Below are positions 35,882-44,304 of a stretch of 64,000 nucleotides of DNA, one piece after another (the first letter of the stretch is position 1; every line of letters begins with the position of its first letter). The translations under genes and the position numbers were made by a program. The stretch lies in assembly GCF_018905915.1 (NCBI RefSeq), contig NZ_CP064782.1, positions 2,542,001 through 2,606,000 of the forward strand. The letters are read 5' to 3'. This stretch comes from Azospira inquinata (GTDB lineage: Bacteria > Pseudomonadota > Gammaproteobacteria > Burkholderiales > Rhodocyclaceae). Below the pieces are notes generated by a model that saw only the letters and a list, made by a program, of their open reading frames with translations, was not told the DNA's origin and searched no databases.

Positions 35882-37578
35882 TGTTTCCCATGGCTGACGA
35901 AAACAATACCCCCGAACCTGTGCGTCCTCTGGCGATAACGCAAGACAAAGACGGCAATACCAAAGCGACTTCCAACACCTCCCCCGAAGGTTTCAAAGTC
36001 CGGGGCATGATTCATCTGTGGCCAAAAATTGTCATCCCCGTCATTTTTGTTCCTGGGGTCATGGGGACTAATTTGAAGGTCAAAGACGATACAGCTAAAG
36101 CCTGGGTTGCCCCTACCGGCACCTTCAGTAAGCTAGGCGCTTTGTGGAAATACAAGGGGCAAGATGCCGCTACGCGCCAGAAAATTCTGAACCCCAATAC
36201 GACCGAAGTAGACCCGGGTGGCAGCATTAACGTGTGGCCTCAAAACGCGGGACTAATGCATGCTCCAGGGAAAGGAAAAACTCCGAAGGAGGTGGCCCAC
36301 TGGCGGGGGTGGGGGGAAGTACACGAAGAAAGCTACCGCAGTATTCTCAACGAGCTGGAACAACAATTAGGAAACATGCTGCATGAGGGGGAGCCGACCC
36401 AGTATTGGCGAGACTATGTGCTCCACCCCAGTGCCAGCGAATTCGGGGCACGAAAGCCATGGCAGCCCCTAACGGAGGAAGAAATAAAGAAAGCAGCAAA
36501 AGCTGCCTATCCGGTGCATGCCTGCGGCTATAACTGGCTCCAATCCAATCGGGATTCGGGGCAACATCTCAAGGCCCGCATTCAGGAGATCATCGACTAT
36601 TACCAGGGGCAGGGGCACCTCTGCGATAAGGTCATTCTGGTGACTCATTCCATGGGAGGCCTAGCCTCCCGTGCCTGCGTCAAGATGGCGGGAGGCGAGG
36701 ACCTGATCCTAGGCATTCTGCATGGCGTAATGCCAGCGATTGGCGCTCCAGCGGCCTATAAGCGCATGCGTGCTGGGTTTGAGGGGGCGGAGAGCGTCAT
36801 TCTGGGGCGCAATGCTGCTGAAGCTGCCGCCGTATTAGGCAACGCTCCGGCAGGCCTTGAGCTACTGCCTACCGCTGAATACTTCACCAAGATAGAGGAA
36901 AAGCAACGCCCGTGGCTGCGGGCTACCGGCAAGAGTCAGGACACCCTCCTGGGCGTAGGAGATCCCTATGAGACGATTTATCGGGATCAGGACCCTCAAC
37001 ACTGGTGGCGAATGATTAAGGTCGAATTGCTTAATCCACTGGGAAGAGAGAAGAAAGAAAGTGGTTATAAAAAAACGTCGCTGCCGATAAAAAACCCAAG
37101 AATTGATGAGGGAGAAGGAGATTTTGAATCTTTTTCTGAATTATTAAATATCGCTAAAGATTTTCACCAGGAGCTCAAAGGGGCTTACCACAAAAAAACA
37201 TTTAGTTTTTATGCGGCGGATGCGGACTGCAAATCCTGGAACGAAGTCCAATGGCTCACGAAAGATGCCACCGAGGCTCTCCCCGAAGGAGAAATTATTG
37301 CGGATGACCTAGTCGGTAATATTACTGTCCAACTTCCTAATGGTCCGGCAAAATTCAAAATTCAATCGCCGAAAGGGCGGGGGGATGGCACGGTTCCAGA
37401 AGAATCGGGAGAGGCCCCGTTGGAAGCCTCCATTCAATGTTTTAGGCATGAAGGCACCGCCAAGGGACACATCAGCTACGAACATCAGTATTGTTACAAC
37501 AACAACCTAACCAAAGGGGTTGCGCTGTATTCCATTGTGAAACTGGCAATTGCTTCGCCTATTTTTGAAAAAGAATAA
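35881..37578 (+). CDS. Type VI lipase effector (Tle-type alpha/beta hydrolase)
   Basis: Overlaps the vgrG stop by one base (TGATG); an alternative ATG at 35890 (MADENNTPE) is equally possible. The 565 residues have an alpha/beta-hydrolase core: oxyanion strand VIFVPGVMGTNL near residue 55, nucleophile elbow THSMGG with S257, acid D502 in GRGDGTVPEES, and H530 or H535 in KGHISYEHQ. The GDGTVP motif resembles LCAT/PGAP1-like lipases, and the downstream protein looks like Tli4, so Tle4 is the best family guess. It probably attacks target-cell phospholipids after delivery on the VgrG tail. No signal peptide, as expected for T6SS cargo. Confidence 0.8.
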   Translation: MFPMADENNTPEPVRPLAITQDKDGNTKATSNTSPEGFKVRGMIHLWPKIVIPVIFVPGVMGTNLKVKDDTAKAWVAPTGTFSKLGALWKYKGQDAATRQKILNPNTTEVDPGGSINVWPQNAGLMHAPGKGKTPKEVAHWRGWGEVHEESYRSILNELEQQLGNMLHEGEPTQYWRDYVLHPSASEFGARKPWQPLTEEEIKKAAKAAYPVHACGYNWLQSNRDSGQHLKARIQEIIDYYQGQGHLCDKVILVTHSMGGLASRACVKMAGGEDLILGILHGVMPAIGAPAAYKRMRAGFEGAESVILGRNAAEAAAVLGNAPAGLELLPTAEYFTKIEEKQRPWLRATGKSQDTLLGVGDPYETIYRDQDPQHWWRMIKVELLNPLGREKKESGYKKTSLPIKNPRIDEGEGDFESFSELLNIAKDFHQELKGAYHKKTFSFYAADADCKSWNEVQWLTKDATEALPEGEIIADDLVGNITVQLPNGPAKFKIQSPKGRGDGTVPEESGEAPLEASIQCFRHEGTAKGHISYEHQYCYNNNLTKGVALYSIVKLAIASPIFEKE

Positions 37579-37579
37579 T

Positions 37580-38554
37580 ATGCGCCTACTAGCTAATTAT
37601 GTTCTTCTGATCTTTGTATCCTTTTTGATGACATGGGATTTTGCAATGGCACAACAAAACGAGAAAAATAAAACTTGGTGTATCGGGCGGTTTATGGTGA
37701 CATTGCCTGCCAACGCAGAAATAAAGATGGAACGGGATTCTTATTTCTTTTATACCGTTGAGTCAAAAAAGTCGTCACGTCCGGAATTTAACTCTTTTGT
37801 TAACGGGCGAGAGGAGACTCTGCGTAAGGAACGACATAAATCCGGAACGCCATTATTGCAAAAAACAATTCCGGTGGGAAGTGATGGGAGATTGCTAACG
37901 TTTTGGGGAAATCGTTCTGCGAGTAGATTGGTTAATATTGAAGGCTATCGGTACCTAAACGGTAGGCAATTTTCTATTTCTGACAGATTCTCAATATCTA
38001 AAGAACAAATAGCACTCACATCGACAAAAGCCACGCTTTTGTCAATACGATCTCGTGACCGTTCTGAAATTCCCAGTGCCCCCGGTTTTTGTATCGATTA
38101 TGGTTTTATCCCGGATGAAGGTTATAACAACGAAGAACTCAACGTGTCGTTTGTTTTTAAAGGCCAGCCTGACATGCATCTTCATATTGATACGTTAATC
38201 AAGGAGCCGGGGCCGACCCTGTTGGAGCGTACCAAGGATGTTTTATCCTCCCTAGGGTCACTGGCGGGATATATTCATACCGTCCGTTCTGGAAAAAGAG
38301 CCTTGGGCCCCCTGGTGGGCGAAGAATCGTTGGTTAAAGTGCCGACCGAGGGCGGTAACACAGGCCATCAATTCACCTGGGAAACCCAGGGAGAAGATCG
38401 ATCTGACTACCCCTTTATTTCCATCGTATTTGAAACAGCGTTAAAGGGCGATAGTCTCGATGGCCGCCCCTCCAGTTTGAATGACAAGCAAGCCCTAGAA
38501 CTCTGGGATTCTATCTTGTCCAGCTTCCGTCTCCGTCCTACGACAAAACCTTAG
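37580..38554 (+). CDS. Tli4-like periplasmic immunity protein for the lipase effector
   Basis: Start placed at ATG 37580, one base after the effector stop, because it opens a good Sec signal peptide (MRLLANYVLLIFVSFLMTW, cut after AMA); a TTG at 37550 would overlap the effector. The 324 residues resemble the Tli4 family: the first mature segment TWCIGRFMVTLPANAEIKME is typical. Tli proteins block lipase effectors in the periplasm, so this should protect against the adjacent effector. Base composition is clearly more AT-rich than the chromosome, indicating transfer. Confidence 0.75.
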   Translation: MRLLANYVLLIFVSFLMTWDFAMAQQNEKNKTWCIGRFMVTLPANAEIKMERDSYFFYTVESKKSSRPEFNSFVNGREETLRKERHKSGTPLLQKTIPVGSDGRLLTFWGNRSASRLVNIEGYRYLNGRQFSISDRFSISKEQIALTSTKATLLSIRSRDRSEIPSAPGFCIDYGFIPDEGYNNEELNVSFVFKGQPDMHLHIDTLIKEPGPTLLERTKDVLSSLGSLAGYIHTVRSGKRALGPLVGEESLVKVPTEGGNTGHQFTWETQGEDRSDYPFISIVFETALKGDSLDGRPSSLNDKQALELWDSILSSFRLRPTTKP

Positions 38555-38573
38555 CCCAGAAGGATTTCGGCTT

Positions 38574-38624
38574 GCCACGCCTTCTAATCAATGGCTAGGG
38601 GATTTGTAGTGCGGAAGGCGTGGC
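38574..38624. repeat. Perfect 11-bp inverted repeat at the edge of the effector remnant
   Basis: GCCACGCCTTC (38574-38584) and GAAGGCGTGGC (38614-38624) are perfect inverted copies separated by 29 bases. The right arm lies in sequence homologous to the effector gene; the left arm does not. No T-run follows, so it is not a terminator for the immunity gene. Confidence 0.55.
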
Positions 38625-38768
38625 CCCCCCTTAACAGGGAGAGAAATAACGAAAGCAGACAAAGTCGATTATCTGGTTTCGGCCTGTGGCTATAACTGGT
38701 TGCAATCCAATTGCTCACGGAGGAAATGCTTTAAAGCGGACATTGAAAAAATACGCCTATCGTCATGA
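38599..38768 (+). pseudogene. Decayed fragment of a second Tle effector gene
   Basis: The plus strand encodes, over about 55 codons, sequence homologous to residues 188-237 of the intact effector. In one frame FVVRKAWPPL matches FGARKPWQPL. After a frameshift near 38631, LTGREITKADKVDYLVSACG and then YNWLQSN match LTEEEIKKAAKAAYPVHACG and YNWLQSN. The match ends in KADIEKI (effector KARIQEI) before a stop at 38766-38768. There is no start codon and no nucleophile region. Codons differ from the intact gene, so it derives from a diverged paralogue rather than a recent duplication. Confidence 0.8.
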
Positions 38769-38812
38769 ACTAAGGGGCTATTTGCATTTTATTTAATTTT
38801 TTAGGAGGGAGT

Positions 38813-39217
38813 ATGCGCTCGTTTGTTTTTAAAAAAAATTTCAATTTTGGTGGGTTCGCTGTATTGCTTTGTTTGTTCCTGTCGTTATCCGCCTGCGTTG
38901 AGGTTGTCCCGAAGAAGGTTACCGAAGTGATTACGGTATCCGACGATGGAAAAATTGACGTCACGTATAAAGGCAGTTTCGGTGATTTATACGACATAGC
39001 GATGGTGCTAAATGCATCAAAATTTGAAGATGGGGACGAAGAGCGGCCACCCCGGAGTATGCTGGAGTCCCAGATACTGGAAAAATTCAAGGGTCAGTCT
39101 GGTGTAAAAGAAATTCATAAAGAGGGGCCGAGTTCATATTATATTGAATATTTTGAGTCGGGTTCGCTGAATGAGGATGATACTTTTCCCAAGTTGCTAC
39201 AAAAAAGTCGCAAATAA
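38813..39217 (+). CDS. Putative lipoprotein, N-terminal part (probably frameshifted)
   Basis: A strong AGGAGG ribosome site (38803-38808) precedes ATG 38813. A lipoprotein signal peptide ends in a lipobox (FLSLSAC). The mature part has beta-rich character (EVITVSDDGKIDVTYKGSFG, YYIEYFESG). The frame stops at 39215-39217 soon after an A6 tract (39201-39206). In the -1 frame the reading continues without a break into the next open frame (KSQINDRMPGLVGVEEWGG), so the two are probably one gene of about 325 residues. No family recognised. AT-rich, in the effector island; it could be an immunity or accessory lipoprotein. Confidence 0.7.
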   Translation: MRSFVFKKNFNFGGFAVLLCLFLSLSACVEVVPKKVTEVITVSDDGKIDVTYKGSFGDLYDIAMVLNASKFEDGDEERPPRSMLESQILEKFKGQSGVKEIHKEGPSSYYIEYFESGSLNEDDTFPKLLQKSRK

Positions 39218-39225
39218 ATGATCGG

Positions 39226-39792
39226 ATGCCTGGGCTTGTTGGTGTGGAGGAATGGGGGGGAAGATATGTAATACAGCCCTTAATTTCATCGAAGGATTTT
39301 AAAGATATTTTTTCTAAGAATGATTCAGAGCCGTTGGCAAAAGAAATTAATAAAATTATTTCAAAGGTCGATGGTGAGGTTGTGGTTAAAATAAACCATC
39401 AATATGTTTTAGAGAGTAATGCTAGCGCAATATCGAAAGATAAGGATGGACGGTCAGTTTACAGATGGAAATTCAACGCAAAAAGCTATCCGAATATGAA
39501 AATGATATTTTCTTTTAGCCCCTCGGGTGCAAAGGAGGGAGAAGAGGGAGAGGCCAAGGAAGGGGCTGATTGCGTAAAACTGTTTGGAAAAAAATGCAAG
39601 TGCGGTCCTTTTCGAATGGCATATCCTAGTGGGGAAGTACAAAAAAATATGCCTTACGTATTGTCTGCCGGAGAAAATCGCTATGAGGGCTGCACCGATG
39701 AAAATGGGGATACGATGAGTGTGGATTTGGATAAGGTAGGGAAATGCTCTTTGGGGTTTGCGGCTAAAGATAAGTCTTGCGCGAAGAAATAA
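39226..39792 (+). CDS. Cysteine-rich C-terminal part of the split lipoprotein gene
   Basis: 188 residues from ATG 39226, but no ribosome site precedes this ATG and the frame is open upstream, into the A6 tract of the previous gene. It is therefore more likely the second half of the 38813 lipoprotein than a separate gene. It contains EVVVKINHQYVLESNASAIS and RWKFNAKSYPNMKMIFSFS (beta-rich), a charged linker (AKEGEEGEAKEGAD) and a tail with six cysteines (CVKLFGKKCKC, GCTDENGD, KCSL, SCAKK) that could form disulfides in the periplasm. Function unknown. Strongly AT-rich. Confidence 0.6.
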   Translation: MPGLVGVEEWGGRYVIQPLISSKDFKDIFSKNDSEPLAKEINKIISKVDGEVVVKINHQYVLESNASAISKDKDGRSVYRWKFNAKSYPNMKMIFSFSPSGAKEGEEGEAKEGADCVKLFGKKCKCGPFRMAYPSGEVQKNMPYVLSAGENRYEGCTDENGDTMSVDLDKVGKCSLGFAAKDKSCAKK

Positions 39793-39815
39793 ACCACAAG
39801 TATTAGGGTAGTTTT

Positions 39816-39848
39816 AAAGCCGGAGCCAGTAAGGGGCTCCGGCTTTTT
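39816..39848. terminator. Bidirectional terminator between the island and pepN
   Basis: AAAGCCGGAGCC (39816-39827) pairs with GGCTCCGGCTTT (39835-39846) around a 7-base loop, with a T5 run ending at 39848 and an A-run on the other side. It lies just after the lipoprotein frame and 10 bases from the pepN stop, so it can end both convergent units. It also marks the return to the GC-rich chromosome. Confidence 0.92.
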
Positions 39849-39857
39849 ATACGAGAT

Positions 39858-42479
39858 TTACTGCAAAGCCTTGCCCACCACTTCCCGCACATCCGCTGAC
39901 AGCCCGGCCTGGGTCAGGATGTCCCGGAGGGCGGCCTGGGCGTGGGCCTGGTGGGCTGGGTCGAACTTTTTCCAGCGATCAAAGCAGCGGGCCAGGCGGG
40001 AGGCGACCTGGGGATTTTTCGGGTCCAGGCGGCAGATCCATGCGGCGATAAAGCGGTAGCCGCTGCCGTCGGCGGCGTGGAAATGCCGGTGGTTGGCGCC
40101 AAAGCTACGGATCAGGGCGTAAATTTTGTTGGGATTGGCGGCGTCGAAGGCCGGGTGGGCGGTGAGGGCCCGTACCCGCTCCAGAACGTCGGGTTGGCGG
40201 CTGGTGGCCTGGACGGAGAGCCATTTGTCCATGACCAGGGCTTCGTCCTTCCAGCGTTCCCGGAACTGGGCCAGGGCCGTTTCCCCCAAGGCCCGGGCGG
40301 CGGGGGCCAGGGCATTGACCAGGACGGCCAGGGCGGCGAACTGGTCGGTCATGTTGTCGGCCCCGTCGAACTGGGCCTTGGCCAGTTCCCCGTAGCGGGG
40401 ATCGTCCAGTTCATTGAGGTAGGCCAGACAGCAATTTTTCAGGGCGCGGCGGGCCATGGCCGGGCTGTCGATGGTGTAGGCCTTGCCGTCATGGAGGGCC
40501 CGGTAGCGGGCCAGCAGCTCACTCTCCAGGTTTTCCGCCAGGAAGCGGCGCAGGCCGTTGCGGGCGGCGTGGAGGGCTTCCGGCTGGACCTGGCCCATGG
40601 CTTCCGCCAGGGTGGCCTCCGTGGGCAGGGTCAGGGCTTCGGTGATAAAGGCCGGGTCCGCGTCCGGGGCGGTGAGCACGGCCCGGGCGGCGGCCGCCAC
40701 GCTCTCTGGCCACTGGGGCGCTACGCCCTGGGTGATGTGCCGGATGGCGTCCAGAATCAGGTGGCCGTAGAGGCGTTGCCCCGCTTCCCAGCGATTGAAG
40801 GGATCGCTGTCGTGGGCCAGCAAATGGGTGAGCTGGGCGTCGCTGTATTCCGCCTCCAGAATCACCGGGGCGGAGAAATTGCGCAGCAGGGAGGGCACCG
40901 GGGCCGCCGGAATGGCTTCGAAGACGAAGCTCTGTTCCAGGGCGGAAAGTTCCAGCACCCGGGTGGTGGCGCCGCCCCCCAGGTCCATGTCCTGGCCGTC
41001 CGGGCCCACCAGGCCCAGGGCCACGGGCATCAGGTAGGGCTGGCCGCCTTCCGGGGGCAGCTGGCGCAGGGTCAGGGTGTAGCGCTGGGCGGCCCCATCA
41101 TACTGGCCCCGGGCCTGGAGCCGGGGAGTGCCGGCTTGGTGATACCAGGTCATGAAGGGGGCGAAATCGTAGCCGTTGGCGTCTGCCATGGCAGCGACAA
41201 AATCCTCGCAGGTCACGGCCTGGCCGTCGTGGCGCTGGAAGTAGAGGTCCAAGCCCTTGCGGAAGCCGTCTCGGCCCACCAGGGTCTGGATCATGCGGAT
41301 CACTTCCGCGCCTTTTTCATAGACCGTGGCGGTGTAAAAGTTGTTGATTTCCTCATAGACCCGGGGCCGGATGGGGTGGGCCATGGGGCCCGCGTCTTCC
41401 GGGTACTGGGCCGCCCGCAGGCCCCGCACTTCCCGGATGCGGGCCACCGTGGGATTGTGCCGGTCAAAGCCGAATTCCTGATCCCGGAAGACGGTCAGGC
41501 CTTCCTTCAGGGTGAGCTGGAACCAGTCCCGGCAGGTGACCCGGTCCCCGGTCCAGTTGTGGCAATACTCGTGGGTGACGACCCGGTCGATATTTTCAAA
41601 ATCCCCGTCCGTGGCCACGTCCGGCCGGGCCAGCACGTATTTGGTGTTGAAAATGTTGAGGCCCTTGTTTTCCATGGCCCCCATGTTGAAATCCCCCACG
41701 GCCACGATCATGTAGTGGTCCAGGTCACATTCCAGGCCGAAGCGTTCCTCGTCCCAGGCCATGGCTTTTTTCAGGGCGGCCATGGCGTGGTCGCACTGGT
41801 CTAGCTTGCCCGGTTCCACGAACACGGCCAGCTGCACTTCCCGGCCAGAGGCGGTGGTGTACCGGTCCCGTAGCACCTCCAGGTGGGCCGCCACCATGGC
41901 GAACAGGTAGCTGGGCTTTTTGAAGGGGTCTTCCCAGGTGGCGAAATGGCGACCGCCGTCTTCCTCGCCCCGGGTCACCGGATTACCGTTGGCGAGCAGT
42001 TCCGGATAGGTGGCTTTGTCCCCGTGCAGGGTCACGGTGTAGCGGGCCATCACATCGGGCCGGTCCTGGAACCAGGTGATGCGGCGGAAGCCCTGGGCTT
42101 CGCATTGGGTGAAATAGCCGTTCTTGCTGCGGTAAAAGCCGGAAAGCTGGGTGTTCTGGTCCGGCTGGATGCGCACCCGGGTTTCCAGGGTGAATTGGTC
42201 CGGCAGGCCGGAAAGGGTCAGGCTTTCCCCGTCCAGTTGGTAATCCTGCTGGGCGAGCAGGCGACCGTCCAGCACCACGGCCAGGGTTTCCAGGTCCTCC
42301 CCGTCCAACACCAGGGGGAGGCCCGGGGCGGCCGCCGGATTGCGGCGGCAGGTCTGGGTGGTGGTGACCAGGGTGCCTTCGGGACGGATATCCACGTCCA
42401 TGGTGACCGTGTCCACCAGGAAGGGGGGCGGGGTGTAATCCTTGAGATAAATGGGGGTAGGGGTTTCAGTACGCATCAT
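39858..42479 (-). CDS. pepN: Aminopeptidase N
   Basis: An 873-residue M1-family zinc aminopeptidase. The exopeptidase motif GAMEN (FNMGAMENKGLNIF) and the zinc motif HEYCHNW (VVTHEYCHNWTGDRV) with the downstream Glu region (LKEGLTVFRDQEF) are intact. Length matches E. coli PepN (about 870). No signal peptide, so cytoplasmic, removing N-terminal residues during peptide turnover. The first two codons are both ATG, with an AAGAAG site before them. It is transcribed alone and convergent with the effector island. Confidence 0.97.
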   Translation of the reverse strand: MMRTETPTPIYLKDYTPPPFLVDTVTMDVDIRPEGTLVTTTQTCRRNPAAAPGLPLVLDGEDLETLAVVLDGRLLAQQDYQLDGESLTLSGLPDQFTLETRVRIQPDQNTQLSGFYRSKNGYFTQCEAQGFRRITWFQDRPDVMARYTVTLHGDKATYPELLANGNPVTRGEEDGGRHFATWEDPFKKPSYLFAMVAAHLEVLRDRYTTASGREVQLAVFVEPGKLDQCDHAMAALKKAMAWDEERFGLECDLDHYMIVAVGDFNMGAMENKGLNIFNTKYVLARPDVATDGDFENIDRVVTHEYCHNWTGDRVTCRDWFQLTLKEGLTVFRDQEFGFDRHNPTVARIREVRGLRAAQYPEDAGPMAHPIRPRVYEEINNFYTATVYEKGAEVIRMIQTLVGRDGFRKGLDLYFQRHDGQAVTCEDFVAAMADANGYDFAPFMTWYHQAGTPRLQARGQYDGAAQRYTLTLRQLPPEGGQPYLMPVALGLVGPDGQDMDLGGGATTRVLELSALEQSFVFEAIPAAPVPSLLRNFSAPVILEAEYSDAQLTHLLAHDSDPFNRWEAGQRLYGHLILDAIRHITQGVAPQWPESVAAAARAVLTAPDADPAFITEALTLPTEATLAEAMGQVQPEALHAARNGLRRFLAENLESELLARYRALHDGKAYTIDSPAMARRALKNCCLAYLNELDDPRYGELAKAQFDGADNMTDQFAALAVLVNALAPAARALGETALAQFRERWKDEALVMDKWLSVQATSRQPDVLERVRALTAHPAFDAANPNKIYALIRSFGANHRHFHAADGSGYRFIAAWICRLDPKNPQVASRLARCFDRWKKFDPAHQAHAQAALRDILTQAGLSADVREVVGKALQ

Positions 42480-43063
42480 GGCTTCTTTTCTGTGAATTCA
42501 ATTAATTCAATGCAGGGGGCGGCCCTGGGGCCGGGGCCCAGGCCGGACCGGCAGGGTTCGGCTAGTCCAGGGAGGCTGGCCACCCCCGGCGTTGGGGGGG
42601 CGCGGCAGATTCCCGTGGGAACGGGCCGGTACGGCGTCTAGATTTATCCCAAGCCGGAGCGTTTGCCAAGCCGCTGCCCCCAATTCTCTGGGGATGGGAC
42701 CGGCTTTAGACCTCGGAGTTCGCCCCTGGGAAGGGCCAACGGGGGAGCGCGGGGAGGGCAGGGGCGCCGTCGGGGCAGGGGGAAGGCCGGGCCATGGCCT
42801 CAGGAAAGCGCGGAAGGATTGGTTTCGACTGCCTGTCCGGGCGTTTGCCAGGGCCTTTAGCGTCGCCCGCCCTTGGCGCCCCCTTTGTCCCAGCCATAGC
42901 GCACTACCCGCTGCCAGCGGTTGTCCCCCTGCAAGCGGGGATTTTGCCAAGCCGGGGTCGGAAAGTCGGACCGGCGGCGGGGCGAAGTGGGGGAGGGGGG
43001 CTTGGCTTTCATGGGGGGGCGCTGTGTTAAACTTCAAGGCCATTTTAGCCTCCCCTTCCCCCC
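42480..43063. other. Long intergenic region between divergent pepN and aroC
   Basis: A 584-base gap containing the promoters of pepN (left) and aroC (right). Several open frames cross it on both strands, but they are glycine/proline/arginine-rich with no recognisable character. The best promoter-like pair for aroC is TTGGCT (43002-43007) and TGTTAA (43025-43030) with 17-base spacing, which is weak. No tRNA, repeat or mobile element seen. Confidence 0.45.
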
Positions 43064-44161
43064 ATGTCTGGCAATACCATCGGCACCCTGTTTACCGTCA
43101 CCTCCTTCGGCGAATCCCACGGCCCGGCCATCGGCTGCGTGGTGGATGGCTGCCCTCCCGGGCTGGCCCTGTGTGAAGCGGATATTCAGGCGGAGCTGGA
43201 CCGGCGCAAGCCGGGCACGTCCCGCCATGTGACCCAGCGCCGGGAGCCGGACACGGTGGAAATTCTTTCCGGGGTGTTCGAAGGCAAGACCACGGGAACC
43301 CCCATCGGCCTTCTGATCCGTAACCAGGATCAGCGCAGCAAGGATTACGGCAATATCGCCACCACCTTCCGGCCCGGCCATGCGGACTACGGCTATACCC
43401 AGAAATACGGCTTTCGGGATTACCGGGGCGGCGGTCGTTCCTCCGCCCGGGAAACGGCGGTGCGGGTGGCGGCCGGGGCCATTGCCAAAAAATGGCTGAA
43501 GGAACGTTACGGGGTCACGGTGCGGGGCTGGATGTCGGCTCTAGGGCCGATCCAGATTCCCTTCACGGACCCGGCCCAGATCGATCAGAATGCTTTTTTT
43601 GCCCCTGATGCGGCCATTCTGCCCGAGCTGGAAGCCTACATGGACCAGCTGCGCAAGGCCCTGGATTCGGTGGGGGCCCAGATTACGGTGACCGCCACCG
43701 GGGTGCCCCCGGGCTGGGGAGAACCGGTCTATGACCGGCTGGACGCGGAAATCGCCTACGCCATGATGGGCATCAATGCGGTGAAGGGGGTGGAAATCGG
43801 TGCCGGTTTCGCCGCCGTGGCCCAGAAGGGCAGCGAACATGGGGACGAATTGACGCCCCAGGGTTTTCTCTCCAATAACGCGGGGGGGGTGTTGGGGGGC
43901 ATTTCCACGGGCCAGGACATTGTGGTGAATATGGCCATCAAGCCCACTTCCTCCATCGCCCAGCCCCGCCGCTCCATCAATCTCCAAGGGGAGCCGGTGG
44001 AAGTGGCGACCCAGGGCCGTCACGACCCCTGCGTGGGCATTCGGGCCACCCCGGTGGCGGAAGCCATGCTGGCCCTGGTGCTCATGGACCACGCCCTGCG
44101 CCACCGGGCCCAGTGCGGCGACGTGGTGAGCCCCACCCCGGTGATTCCGGGCCGGGTTTAA
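43064..44161 (+). CDS. aroC: Chorismate synthase
   Basis: Last step of the shikimate pathway: EPSP to chorismate, with reduced FMN. The 365 residues carry the three family signatures: [19 protein letters not shown] near the start, [20 protein letters not shown] in the middle, and [17 protein letters not shown] near residue 270. It supplies chorismate for the trp genes further right. It is followed after about 140 bases by an MFS transporter on the same strand; no terminator is evident between them. Confidence 0.97.
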   Translation: MSGNTIGTLFTVTSFGESHGPAIGCVVDGCPPGLALCEADIQAELDRRKPGTSRHVTQRREPDTVEILSGVFEGKTTGTPIGLLIRNQDQRSKDYGNIATTFRPGHADYGYTQKYGFRDYRGGGRSSARETAVRVAAGAIAKKWLKERYGVTVRGWMSALGPIQIPFTDPAQIDQNAFFAPDAAILPELEAYMDQLRKALDSVGAQITVTATGVPPGWGEPVYDRLDAEIAYAMMGINAVKGVEIGAGFAAVAQKGSEHGDELTPQGFLSNNAGGVLGGISTGQDIVVNMAIKPTSSIAQPRRSINLQGEPVEVATQGRHDPCVGIRATPVAEAMLALVLMDHALRHRAQCGDVVSPTPVIPGRV

Positions 44162-44304
44162 GGGGGCGAGCCCCGGTCGCCGTCGGGCCGGGGGTTTAGC
44201 GTTGCGCCACGGGGCTGGGGCGGGAACGCCCCTTCCCTTAGCCGTTGCCGTTCTGCCTTGTGGGCTTTGCCCTTTTTGCCCCGATTCTTTGCCTCGAGTC
44301 CGTC

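Noticed and set aside
33191..39792. Prophage or integrative element explanation for the island
   Set aside because: No integrase, transposase, attachment-site duplication or phage structural genes beyond the phage-like VgrG fold; tRNA target also absent.
42592..43176. 194-codon plus-strand open frame before and into aroC
   Set aside because: Gly/Pro/Arg-rich, overlaps the aroC start in another frame and has no recognisable motif.
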